Shown in pieces: positions 36,155 to 44,470 of a stretch of DNA of 64,000 bases (positions within the stretch are counted from its first letter, which is position 1; each line of letters starts with the position of its first letter). The stretch is from Salinicoccus halodurans (lineage in GTDB: Bacteria; Bacillota; Bacilli; Staphylococcales; Salinicoccaceae): NCBI RefSeq assembly GCF_900114445.1, contig NZ_FOTB01000005.1, forward strand, positions 248,001 to 312,000, written 5' to 3'. Made by a program: the position numbers and the translations under genes. The notes under the pieces are model-generated. The model searched no databases. It worked only from the letters and a program-made list of their open reading frames with translations, and was not told the origin of the DNA.

Positions 36155-36442
36155 ATGAACATATCAGACCATTATGCGAATGAATATCCGGATAAGCCGA
36201 TCATGTTCACAGAAGAGTACTAGAAACTCTATCTTGAAGCGAATCATGAAATATTCGATAAAACGAAGAATTTCGTGGGCGAGCACATTTGGAACTTTGC
36301 AGACTTTGAAACGAGTCAGGGTGTCATCAGAGTACAGGGAAATAGAAAAGGTATATTCACGCGTGACTGCATGCCCAAACTTGCAGCGCATTATATGAAA
36401 GAGCGCTGGGAAAGTATTCCGGATTATAACTATAAGAAGTAG
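36155..36442 (+). pseudogene. Beta-glucuronidase (GH2) C-terminal relic B
   Basis: Opens with an ATG behind AGAGGAAAGGG and reads SDHYANEYPDKPIMFTEEY, then a TAG at 36221-36223, then [39 protein letters not shown] and [21 protein letters not shown] to 36442. In UidA the order is KPIMFTEYGADT...MFTEEYQ, so about 20 residues were lost between two MFTE-coding repeats, and the glutamine CAG after EEY has become TAG. It is clearly a relic, distinct in sequence from relic A. Confidence 0.85.
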
Positions 36443-36578
36443 GTCACTGTAGGTACTGGTCATTTCGATCAGTGTTTCATTTTTCTGTTTCAGAAGAGAT
36501 TTAAGGAAAAAACATCCACCGTCTGATAATATGAAATCAAGTAATCTAAATATTCATAAATCAATGCGGAGGACTAAA

Positions 36579-36851
36579 ATGAAATATTTTGCAGTATTTT
36601 TACCGATGAAAGACGAACAGAAAAGTAAGGATTTCCGCGCTCAGCATCTCGAATTTTTGAGCGCCGGAAGAGAGGAAGGGTCAATTTTGATGAACGGACG
36701 GTTTATTGACGGTGCAGGCGGGCTGGTCATCTATAAAGGAGAATCTCTGGAAACGGTTGAGAAATTAGTCAATACGGATCCGTATATCATTAATGGGGCG
36801 AGAAATTATGAAATTCATGAATGGGAAATGGAATCGAATTATAATTTTTAG
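36579..36851 (+). CDS. YciI family protein
   Basis: A 90-residue protein starting KYFAVFLPMKDEQKSKDFRAQHLEFL. The His of RAQHLEFL, the loop GREEGSILMNGRF, and DPYIINGARNYEIHEWE are the YciI pattern (dimeric alpha/beta, ferredoxin-like). The ATG at 36579 follows GCGGAGG. The reaction of YciI proteins is generally not known. It is 12 bases ahead of the GarR-like gene, so the two form an operon. Confidence 0.85.
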   Translation: MKYFAVFLPMKDEQKSKDFRAQHLEFLSAGREEGSILMNGRFIDGAGGLVIYKGESLETVEKLVNTDPYIINGARNYEIHEWEMESNYNF

Positions 36852-36863
36852 GAGTGTGTTTTT

Positions 36864-37721
36864 ATGAAAGCGGGATTTATCGGCCTCGGCATAATGGGCA
36901 GACCGATGTGTGAGAATCTGCTGAAACAGAATATTGAAATTTATATTTCGAGCAGTAAAGCATCAACCAACGAAGCGTTAAAAAGATTGAATGCAAATAT
37001 TATGGAAGACTATGGTGAAGTGGCGGCGAATTCCGATGTTCTGATTTTAATGCTTCCGAACTCACAGGATGTTTATGACGTTGTGATCGGCAGCAATTTG
37101 TACAAAACATTGAAACCGGGTACGGTAGTCGTTGATATGAGTTCAATTACGCCGGAAATGAGCCGGCAGGTGGCGGAAAAACTGAGAAAAGAGGATGCAG
37201 ATTATATCGATGCGCCGGTCAGCGGCGGGGAAGAGAAAGCGATAGAAGGTACACTCGCCATCATGGCCGGAGGCAGAGATGCTTCAATTGAAAAAGTGAA
37301 GCCGCTGCTTGAAATCATGGGAGCAGGGGTGACGCATGTTGGTGAAGTCGGACTTGGAAATGCGACAAAACTGGTCAATCAGGTAATCGTAGCCAACAAT
37401 ATCATTGCACTCTCTGAAGGGGTTGCTGTCGCCCGTGCACTGGGTCTTGATTTGAATACGATGTATGATGCCATAAAAGGCGGACTGGCAGGCAGCAATG
37501 TCATGGATGCCAAAATCGGAAGGATGATAGAATCCGCGTATGAACCGGGATTCAAGATGAATCTTCATATGAAGGATCTGAATAATGCTTTCGAAAGTCT
37601 GGATAGTGCGGGGAAACTGCCGGTGACTTCGAAAACAAAGGAGATCATGGATGAACTGATCGCTCAGGATAAAGGCAATAATGATCACAGCGGTCTCTAT
37701 GAATATTATCAGGATGAATGA
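36864..37721 (+). CDS. NAD-binding beta-hydroxyacid dehydrogenase, GarR-like
   Basis: A 285-residue enzyme with the NAD(P) motif GFIGLGIMGRPM, substrate motif DAPVSGGEEKA, catalytic Lys in GLGNATKLVNQ and a helical C-terminal half. The pattern VIVANNIIALSEGVAVARALGLD and GGLAGSNVMDAK is closest to 2-hydroxy-3-oxopropionate (tartronate semialdehyde) reductase GarR rather than to 3-hydroxyisobutyrate dehydrogenase. GarR works in glucarate/glyoxylate metabolism. Its location beside beta-glucuronidase relics may be a remnant of a sugar-acid pathway (inference). Confidence 0.82.
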   Translation: MKAGFIGLGIMGRPMCENLLKQNIEIYISSSKASTNEALKRLNANIMEDYGEVAANSDVLILMLPNSQDVYDVVIGSNLYKTLKPGTVVVDMSSITPEMSRQVAEKLRKEDADYIDAPVSGGEEKAIEGTLAIMAGGRDASIEKVKPLLEIMGAGVTHVGEVGLGNATKLVNQVIVANNIIALSEGVAVARALGLDLNTMYDAIKGGLAGSNVMDAKIGRMIESAYEPGFKMNLHMKDLNNAFESLDSAGKLPVTSKTKEIMDELIAQDKGNNDHSGLYEYYQDE

Positions 37722-37801
37722 AAAATGTCGTAGGACAGTGCCCTCCGGCACCGTTTTGAACAAGATTAATTTGACTTAATATTTAGTATTTATAAAATGT
37801 T

Positions 37802-37830
37802 TTGACAAATACAAATAATCCTAGTATTGT
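37802..37830 (+). promoter_or_regulatory. Sigma-A promoter of the SAM-I riboswitch transcript
   Basis: A perfect TTGACA, a 17-base spacer and TATTGT lie about 30 bases ahead of the aptamer. Confidence 0.8.
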
Positions 37831-37860
37831 AGTATACATTATTAGAAATTAATATTACCA

Positions 37861-37970
37861 ACTTATCTAGAGAGGCAGAGGGACTGGCCCTATGACGCCC
37901 GGCAACCATTAGGCAGACTTGCTTAAAAAGGTGCTAATTCCTGCAGGGATTTATTCCTGGAAGATAAGAG
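37861..37970 (+). promoter_or_regulatory. SAM-I (S-box) riboswitch aptamer
   Basis: The conserved S-box elements appear in order: P1 5' strand CTTATC followed by AGAGAGGCAGAGGGACTGGCCC, then TGACGCCCGGCAACC, AAGGTGCTAATTCCTGCAG, and the P1 3' strand GATAAG. It senses S-adenosylmethionine. With the adjacent terminator at 37980-38014, abundant SAM would stop transcription before the downstream O-acetylhomoserine sulfhydrylase gene. Confidence 0.97.
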
Positions 37971-37979
37971 GAGGATAAC

Positions 37980-38014
37980 AAACTCTCTTCTTATACAAAG
38001 AAGAGAGTTTTTTT
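37980..38014 (+). terminator. SAM-I riboswitch expression-platform terminator
   Basis: AAACTCTCTTCTT pairs with AAGAAGAGAGTTT over a five-base loop, then a run of T. The left arm can instead pair with the region just upstream, giving the antiterminator. Confidence 0.92.
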
Positions 38015-38044
38015 ATAACCACATACATATTTGGAGGAATGGAC

Positions 38045-39844
38045 ATGTCAAACGAACATAATTCAACTTACGACCTTGAAACATTATCATTGCACGGCGG
38101 TCAGGCACCGGATCCTACGACGGGTTCGAGGGCAGTGCCGATCTACCAGACGACTTCCTACGTATTCCACGATACAGATCATGCAGAAAGCTTATTCTCT
38201 CTGGATGAGCCGGGTAATATCTATTCCCGCATCGGCAATCCTACTGTAGAAGTATTTGAAAAGCGTATGGCACTTCTCGAAGAAGGGGTTGCTGCTGTTG
38301 CAACTTCATCAGGCATGTCGGCGATCACTCTGTCGATTCTTAACCTGGCGAGTGCGGGCGATGAAATTGTTGCCGGCTCGAACCTGTATGGCGGTACATA
38401 TAATTTATTCGCAGTGACGCTGCCGCGGTATGGCATCAATGTGAAATTTGTCGATCCGACTGATCCTGAAAACTTCAGAGCGGCGATTACGGATAAGACA
38501 AAAGCGGTATTCGGCGAAACAATCGGCAATCCCGGTCTTCAAGTACTGGATATCGAGAAGGTTGCTGCTGTTGCGCATGAAGCAGGTGTCCCTCTGATTG
38601 TCGATAATACTTTTGCAACGCCTCATACATGCAAACCGATTACTCTCGGTGCGGACATTGTCGTTCATTCTGCAACCAAATGGATCGGCGGCCACGGAAC
38701 TTCCATTGGCGGTATTGTCGTGGACGGCGGACGCTTCAACTGGAATACAGATAAGTTTCCGGAATTTACAGAACCGGACTCGAGCTACAATGGCATCCGC
38801 TATGCCGTGGATTTCGGAACACTTGCGTTCAGCACTAAGATCCGTGTCCAGCTGCTTCGGGATTTTGGAGCGAGTCTCAGCCCGAATAATGCTTTCCAGC
38901 TCATCCAGGGTCTTGAAACACTCCACATCCGTGTAGAACGCCATAATGAAAATGCGGAAAAACTGGCCCGGTTCCTGTCCGGTCATCCGGCTGTGGAATG
39001 GGTGACATATCCGGGGCTGGAAGACCATCCGTCCCATGATATCGCCAAAAGGATTTTCAATAACGGTTTTGGTTCAATCATCACTTTCGGCATAAGGGGC
39101 GGCAAAGCGGCAGGGAAGAAACTGATTGATAATGTGGCCCTGTGGTCGCATGTTGCAAATGTCGGAGACGCCAAATCACTGATTATCCATCCGGCTTCGA
39201 CTACACATCAGCAGCTGACGAAAGAACAGCTCGAAGAAACGGGCGTTTACGAAGAACTTGTCAGATTATCTGTGGGGATTGAATCCGTGAGGGACATTCA
39301 AAACGATCTCAGTCAGGCACTGGCTACAGCTACAGGTATAGATAACGGGGGAAATAAAGAAATCGTCATCAATGACGAAGGTGTCATCAAATGGGCGCTG
39401 AATTCACCGACAGAAAAAACGGTGGATGTAGATGGCCAGGAAATAACCCGCCAAAAAACAATTGCGGTTGTCGGCTTGAGCGGTAAAGAAGCAAGACCGA
39501 GCTACCGTCTGGCACGCAAGATGCAGAGACTCGGATATAAGATCATTCCGGTAAATCCGAGAGAAACAGAAATACTCGGAGAAAAGGCATATCCGGACCT
39601 CGCGAGTGTTCCGGATCAGATTGATGTGGTCCAAGTATTCAGAAGCCCTGAAGCGGCGATTGAAATTGCCAAAGAGGCATTGGAAGTAAACCCGAAAGTT
39701 TTCTGGTTGCAGGAAGGGGTCATTTCACCAGAAGCCGCGGATATCGCAAGGAACGGCGGACTCCAGGTCATCCACAACCGTTGTACTTACAAAGAAGCAC
39801 AACGGCTGCGTGGAACGATTTCCACGTATGCGTGTGAAATATGA
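38045..39844 (+). CDS. metY: O-acetylhomoserine sulfhydrylase fused to a CoA-binding domain
   Basis: A 599-residue protein. Residues 1-430 are a fold-type I Cys/Met-metabolism PLP enzyme: ETLSLHGGQ opening, [15 protein letters not shown], the PLP lysine in [17 protein letters not shown], and [10 protein letters not shown]. This is the O-acetylhomoserine aminocarboxypropyltransferase pattern, making homocysteine. Residues about 455-599 are a CoA-binding_2 (Rossmann) domain: [53 protein letters not shown], and [12 protein letters not shown]. The usual enzyme is about 430 residues, so this is a fusion. The ATG at 38045 is seven bases after GGAGG; the SAM-I riboswitch controls it. Confidence 0.9.
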   Translation: MSNEHNSTYDLETLSLHGGQAPDPTTGSRAVPIYQTTSYVFHDTDHAESLFSLDEPGNIYSRIGNPTVEVFEKRMALLEEGVAAVATSSGMSAITLSILNLASAGDEIVAGSNLYGGTYNLFAVTLPRYGINVKFVDPTDPENFRAAITDKTKAVFGETIGNPGLQVLDIEKVAAVAHEAGVPLIVDNTFATPHTCKPITLGADIVVHSATKWIGGHGTSIGGIVVDGGRFNWNTDKFPEFTEPDSSYNGIRYAVDFGTLAFSTKIRVQLLRDFGASLSPNNAFQLIQGLETLHIRVERHNENAEKLARFLSGHPAVEWVTYPGLEDHPSHDIAKRIFNNGFGSIITFGIRGGKAAGKKLIDNVALWSHVANVGDAKSLIIHPASTTHQQLTKEQLEETGVYEELVRLSVGIESVRDIQNDLSQALATATGIDNGGNKEIVINDEGVIKWALNSPTEKTVDVDGQEITRQKTIAVVGLSGKEARPSYRLARKMQRLGYKIIPVNPRETEILGEKAYPDLASVPDQIDVVQVFRSPEAAIEIAKEALEVNPKVFWLQEGVISPEAADIARNGGLQVIHNRCTYKEAQRLRGTISTYACEI

Positions 39845-39896
39845 AAATGTTTTTGTGAATTCACATCTATAATCAACCATCCAGGAAGGGGCTTTT

Positions 39897-41570
39897 ATGA
39901 TGAGTTTGAGTCAGTTGGAAATTATTGAACCGGTGTCCGGTGAGCACAATCTTCCTAACTATCCGGAGGTGCGCCGGCACTTTGATTGGGAAGATGCCAA
40001 AATTGGTTTGAGCTTTAATGAAACAGGAAAATTGAACATTGCCTATGAGACGATAGATCGTCATGTACATGATGGCCATGGAGATAAAACAGCCCTTCAT
40101 TATGTGAATGGTGACGAGAGGATCAGCTATACATTCAAAGAAGTGAAAGAGAAAACGGATCATTACGCACGCGTACTGAAAGAAAATGGGGTCGTTAAAG
40201 GAGACAGGGTGTTTGTGTTTCTGCCTAAAACCCCGGAGTGTTACATCGCAATCCTTTCAGTCATAAAAATTGGTGCAATTGCAGGACCTTTATTTGAAGC
40301 ATTCATGGAAGACGCGGTCCGTGATAGGATGAATGATTGTAATGCTTCTCTCCTGATTACGGATAAAGACATGGTGGAACGTGTACCAAAAGAGGACATC
40401 CCTTCGCTTGAAACCATCCTTTTTGCGGAAGATATTGAAGCGGAGACTGACGGGGATACTGTAGAGGAATATGTGGAATGGATGGATCCTGAAGATGGCA
40501 TGCTAATCCATTATACTAGTGGTTCGACGGGAAAACCGAAAGGAGTCCTTCACGCACACAGAGTCGTCTCCCACCAATACCAGTCAGGTAAATGGGTGCT
40601 TGATATCAAAGATGATGACGTCTACTGGTGCACTTCCCATCCCGGCTGGGTGACAGGAAGTGTGTATGGCCTGTTCGCACCCTGGCTGAACCGGGCGACG
40701 ATTGTCATCCAGGGCGGCCGGTTCAAAGCTGAACACTGGTACAAGCTAATTGCAGAATTGAAAGTGTCGATCTGGTACAGTGCTCCGACAGCGTTCAGGA
40801 TGCTCCTGTCCCAGGGTGATGTCCTGAAGGATTATGATCTATCTTCATTGAGACATATTTTAAGCGTAGGCGAACCGCTTAATCCCGAAGTGATCTATTG
40901 GGCATGGGAGGAACTGGGCGTCAGAATTCACGATACATGGTGGATGACGGAAACGGGGGCACATCTGGTCGTCAATCTGCCTGGCGAAAAAATCAAGCCG
41001 GGTTCAATGGGCAGGCCGTTCCCGGGTGTGGAAGTCGGCATACTTGATGAAGCGGGGGAGATTGTAAAAAGGGGCACGACCGGACAGCTTGCAGTGCGTA
41101 CTCCATGGCCGGGGCTGATGAAGGAAATCTGGGGCAATAAGGATAAATTTGATTCGTATTTTAAATATGAAGGATGGTATCTGTCAGGAGATCTGGCTTA
41201 TCAGGACGAGGAAGATTATGTGTTTTTCCAGAGCCGTGATGATGATATGATCAACTCATCGGGAGAGAGGATCGGGCCATTCGAAGTCGAAAGTAAACTG
41301 ATCGAACACGAAGCGATACAGGAAGCGGGTGTCATCGGCAAACCGGATAAAGTTCGCGGAGAGATTGTCAAAGCGTTCATTGTCCTGAGAGAAGGATTTG
41401 AACAGTCTCCGGAACTGTTGCAAGAAATCCGGGTATTTGTCAGAAATAATCTCGCGGCCCACGTCGCTCCTAAAGAAATCGAAGTCATGGAAGAGTTGCC
41501 CAAAACAACAATCAGCGGCAAGATTTTGAGAAGGGAACTGAAAAAATGGGAAATAGAGAAAGCGGGTTGA
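39897..41570 (+). CDS. acsA: Acetyl-CoA synthetase
   Basis: A 557-residue adenylate-forming enzyme of the AcsA type (Bacillus AcsA is about 570). It has the P-loop YTSGSTGKPKGVLHAH, the SVGEPLNPEVI and DTWWMTETGAH (A5) stretches, YLSGDLA, the hinge RDDDMINSSGERIGPFEVE and the C-terminal catalytic lysine in SGKILRRELKKWE. It makes acetyl-CoA from acetate, ATP and CoA. The ribosome site is AGGAAGGGG. It follows the metY-like fusion gene after 52 bases with no terminator seen, so it may also depend on the SAM-controlled transcript, though this is unusual. Confidence 0.92.
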   Translation: MMSLSQLEIIEPVSGEHNLPNYPEVRRHFDWEDAKIGLSFNETGKLNIAYETIDRHVHDGHGDKTALHYVNGDERISYTFKEVKEKTDHYARVLKENGVVKGDRVFVFLPKTPECYIAILSVIKIGAIAGPLFEAFMEDAVRDRMNDCNASLLITDKDMVERVPKEDIPSLETILFAEDIEAETDGDTVEEYVEWMDPEDGMLIHYTSGSTGKPKGVLHAHRVVSHQYQSGKWVLDIKDDDVYWCTSHPGWVTGSVYGLFAPWLNRATIVIQGGRFKAEHWYKLIAELKVSIWYSAPTAFRMLLSQGDVLKDYDLSSLRHILSVGEPLNPEVIYWAWEELGVRIHDTWWMTETGAHLVVNLPGEKIKPGSMGRPFPGVEVGILDEAGEIVKRGTTGQLAVRTPWPGLMKEIWGNKDKFDSYFKYEGWYLSGDLAYQDEEDYVFFQSRDDDMINSSGERIGPFEVESKLIEHEAIQEAGVIGKPDKVRGEIVKAFIVLREGFEQSPELLQEIRVFVRNNLAAHVAPKEIEVMEELPKTTISGKILRRELKKWEIEKAG

Positions 41571-41656
41571 CCCAGTGCCTGATGATTTTTCTGAATTATA
41601 CGTAGTTGAGGAACTCCCCAGGGGAAATTTTACAGAACTGACGGAATGATTTCCGG

Positions 41657-41688
41657 CAGCCATCATCAAATGATGATGGCTGTTTTTC
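41657..41688 (+). terminator. acsA terminator
   Basis: CAGCCATCATCA/TGATGATGGCTG stem, followed by five T. Confidence 0.92.
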
Positions 41689-41699
41689 GTTAATAAATG

Positions 41700-41738
41700 T
41701 TTACATAATCTTTATATATATTTAATACCGGATTGATA
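41700..41738 (+). promoter_or_regulatory. Pho-box-like phased repeats upstream of the propeller gene
   Basis: Four six-base repeats occur at exact 11-base intervals: TTTACA (41700), TTTATA (41711), TTAATA (41722) and TTGATA (41733), each separated by five bases. This matches the PhoP binding pattern of Bacillus, TT(A/T/C)A(C/T)A direct repeats with 5-base spacers, found about 40 bases ahead of the start codon. Phosphate control of the gene downstream is inference. Confidence 0.6.
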
Positions 41739-41775
41739 ATCTTTATATGTATTACATATAAAGGGAGAGGTTATC

Positions 41776-43452
41776 TTGAAGTTGAAATCAGTATACAAAA
41801 TGACGGGAATGCTATCACTTGCTGCATTATTATTTTCAGCAGTGTGTGATACGGCATACGGAGCAGGCGGAGGAAATCCTTCCGGTCACAGCAATACCGC
41901 GGAAAATGCATACCAAAATTCCGATGCGCTTCTCGAGATCAATCATATTGCACGGTATACAAGCGGGGCGGAGTTTGATGAAAGCGGCACAGAGATCGTC
42001 AAATATAATTACAAAAATGGTTATGGATATTCAGTGAATGGCGCAGAGTCATCGCTCGATATCATAGATGTGGCCGGACAGAATAATGGTGAAATCAATC
42101 TGGTAAAACGCATCTATCTGGAAGATCATGGGATTGAAGCGGGGGATCTTACCAGTGTCACTGTTCATCCAAAAGGAAAATATGTGGCCGTTTCTGCCCC
42201 GGCAGAAGATAAAACTGAAAAGGGGAAAGTTGTATTTTTAGATGCCGAGGGTAACTTGCTGAACAGTTTATCGGTAGGCAGCCTGCCGGATATGCTCACC
42301 TTTACACCTGACGGGGAAAAACTGCTTGTTGCAAATGAAGGTGAACCTTCGGACGACTATCAGATTAATCCGGAAGGCAGTATTTCCATTGTGGATATTA
42401 CTGGTAACCCTAAAACTCTCACAGCCGAAAGTGTATCAGCACTGCCTTTTACTAAAAATATGGCGCCTGAAGATCTAAGGACGGTCGGACCGGATGCAGA
42501 AAAAGATTATCTTAACATGGAACCTGAATTCATCAGTATTGATTCCGACAGCAAGTATGCATACGCAACTCTGCAGGAGTCGAATGCAGTCGCGAAAATC
42601 GATATACAGAACAAGAAGATTGTAGAAATCAGTTCTTTGGGGTACAAAGATCATTCCGTTGAAAGGAATTCAATGGATATTTCAGATCAAGACGGAAAGA
42701 ATGAAATGATGACTGCACCGGTTCTCGGTTTGTACCAGCCGGATGGTATCGCAGCTTTTGAAAAAAATGGAGAAACTTATATCCTTACTGCCAATGAGGG
42801 TGATGCCCAGGATTATGAAGGTTACAGTGAAGAAGCGCGGGCAGGGGAAATTGAAGGCCGGGTAGATTTGAATGCAGCTAATTTTGCAGGTTATTCACAA
42901 AAAGAACTGGATGACATGGCTGAAGATGGATTGTTCAATGATGGAAATGCAGGAAGGCTGAATATCACTGAACAACATTCTTTCAAAGATGGAGATATTC
43001 ATAACGCACTCGTATCTTTCGGCGGACGTTCTTTTTCCATATTGAAAGGATCTGATCTGAGCCAGCTGTACGACAGTGGCAATGAATTCGAAAATATCAT
43101 CCAGGATGAAGTGCCGGAAAGATTCAACATAGACTTCGCAGGTCCGGATGAGTATATACAGGATGACCGCAGCGATAATAAAGGACCTGAGCCGGAATCA
43201 GTTGAAACAGGCAAAGTCGGTGGCAAGACGTATGCATTTATTGGATTGGAAAGGACGGGAGGCATCATGATCTATGATGTCACCGAACCGACTGCTCCCG
43301 AATATGCAGAGTATATCTATGATGAAACCAACACAGATATTTCACCTGAAGGCATCGAGTTCATCAACCCTCAGGACAGCCCGGACGGCAAAGCGAGGCT
43401 TATGGTAGCTAATGAACTATCAGGGACAATTTCCACATACTCACTGCAGTAG
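41776..43452 (+). CDS. Secreted choice-of-anchor-I-type beta-propeller protein
   Basis: A 558-residue protein starting with TTG at 41776 behind GGGAGAGG. The first 30 or so residues are a signal peptide (basic start, hydrophobic LSLAALLFSAVC, small residues AYGA). The rest is a propeller of repeats such as DLTSVTVHPKGKYVAVSAP, DMLTFTPDGEKLLVANEGEPS and QPDGIAAFEKNGETYILTANEGDAQDY, the pattern of choice-of-anchor I domain proteins (some linked to alkaline phosphatase). No wall anchor is seen at the C-terminus. The activity is not known; phosphate-starvation control is suggested by the upstream repeats. Confidence 0.82.
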   Translation: MKLKSVYKMTGMLSLAALLFSAVCDTAYGAGGGNPSGHSNTAENAYQNSDALLEINHIARYTSGAEFDESGTEIVKYNYKNGYGYSVNGAESSLDIIDVAGQNNGEINLVKRIYLEDHGIEAGDLTSVTVHPKGKYVAVSAPAEDKTEKGKVVFLDAEGNLLNSLSVGSLPDMLTFTPDGEKLLVANEGEPSDDYQINPEGSISIVDITGNPKTLTAESVSALPFTKNMAPEDLRTVGPDAEKDYLNMEPEFISIDSDSKYAYATLQESNAVAKIDIQNKKIVEISSLGYKDHSVERNSMDISDQDGKNEMMTAPVLGLYQPDGIAAFEKNGETYILTANEGDAQDYEGYSEEARAGEIEGRVDLNAANFAGYSQKELDDMAEDGLFNDGNAGRLNITEQHSFKDGDIHNALVSFGGRSFSILKGSDLSQLYDSGNEFENIIQDEVPERFNIDFAGPDEYIQDDRSDNKGPEPESVETGKVGGKTYAFIGLERTGGIMIYDVTEPTAPEYAEYIYDETNTDISPEGIEFINPQDSPDGKARLMVANELSGTISTYSLQ

Positions 43453-43468
43453 ATATTCAGACTTAAAA

Positions 43469-43510
43469 GACATCCCAAAGTTGATGACAGGAATTCAACT
43501 TTGGGATGTC
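43469..43510. terminator. Bidirectional terminator
   Basis: A 16-bp perfect stem, GACATCCCAAAGTTGA with TCAACTTTGGGATGTC, between two convergent genes. The T-run is on the minus strand. Confidence 0.85.
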
Positions 43511-43511
43511 A

Positions 43512-44270
43512 TTAATTCATAAACCAGTCTATCGCTTTTTCAATACCTGCATTCCAATAATCCCAGTCGTGATTTCCCGGACCTTCTTCATATTTGAAAT
43601 CTATCCCTTTTCCCTCCAAAAACTTTTTGAATTTCAAATTATCCTCGTAAACATAATCTTCGGTACCGCACATCATATACAGTTCTGGTATATCCACCCC
43701 TTTTTCCAATGCATCTTCTATGTCCCGGCGGATATCCAGGACAGTGCCGTCACTGGTATCATTTTGCCCGACAATGCCTTTGAATGAAAAGTCATACCAG
43801 TCATAGTCCACAAGCTTCTCCGGATTTGTGGCACTGGACATGAAGCAGGCTTTTGAAAATCTTCCGCTTTCTTTAAATGCAAACTGGATTGTGCCGAAAC
43901 CACCCATGGAATGCCCGGCAATGAAGTTATCTTTCCTATCTTTTGAGAGGGGGAGGATCTGATGTGCATAATCCCAGACTTCCAGTATATGATCGTAATA
44001 GCTGTGTCCGTGAACCATGTTTGTATAGAAACTGTGGTCGGCACTGGGCATGATTACAGCGAGGTTTGCTCTGTTGGCAAACCGTTCAACATTCGTATAA
44101 CGGGTGTAAAGCGAATCGTCGTTCGATAATCCGTGCAGAAGCAGCATCGTCTTTAACGTCTGTGTCTTTTTTGACGGTTCGAATTGAGTGTCATTCTCCG
44201 GGAGGATCACTTTGAATGAATGATGTTTTCCCAGAACAGTTGAATTAAAATTTATGGATAAGAGTGCCAT
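43512..44270 (-). CDS. Alpha/beta-hydrolase esterase (EstA/FrmB-like)
   Basis: A 252-residue esterase with the nucleophile elbow GHSMGG (Ser near residue 119), oxyanion segment LLLHGLSNDD, the acid in CGTEDYVY and the catalytic His in GPGNHDWDYW. The family includes tributyrin esterases and S-formylglutathione hydrolases (esterase D). No signal peptide is present, so it acts inside the cell. An AGGAGG site lies eight bases before the ATG on the minus strand. Confidence 0.85.
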   Translation of the reverse strand: MALLSINFNSTVLGKHHSFKVILPENDTQFEPSKKTQTLKTMLLLHGLSNDDSLYTRYTNVERFANRANLAVIMPSADHSFYTNMVHGHSYYDHILEVWDYAHQILPLSKDRKDNFIAGHSMGGFGTIQFAFKESGRFSKACFMSSATNPEKLVDYDWYDFSFKGIVGQNDTSDGTVLDIRRDIEDALEKGVDIPELYMMCGTEDYVYEDNLKFKKFLEGKGIDFKYEEGPGNHDWDYWNAGIEKAIDWFMN

Positions 44271-44391
44271 GTGTAATTCCTCCTAAAACATAGTACATGA
44301 TAATTGAAAATTTAATCTGAATAAAATTATATGCGATTTCGCATTTTATTTCTTGTTAGCGCTTTAGTAACCTGATATAATTGGGAGTCAT

Positions 44392-44419
44392 TTGTCTTTT
44401 TTACCCTCTATGCTATAAT
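44392..44419 (+). promoter_or_regulatory. Sigma-A promoter of the opuC operon
   Basis: TTGTCT, a 16-base spacer and TATAAT lie about 50 bases before opuCA. Confidence 0.65.
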
Positions 44420-44470
44420 AACTATGTCTATTGGACGGTGCAAATAAAGAATTCGATAAAGGAGCAAACT

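Noticed and set aside
44338-44356. ATGCGA/TCGCAT hairpin in the opuC leader
   Set aside because: The stem lies ahead of the -35 of the promoter, is short, and has no T-run; it is not a terminator, and a regulatory role could not be supported.
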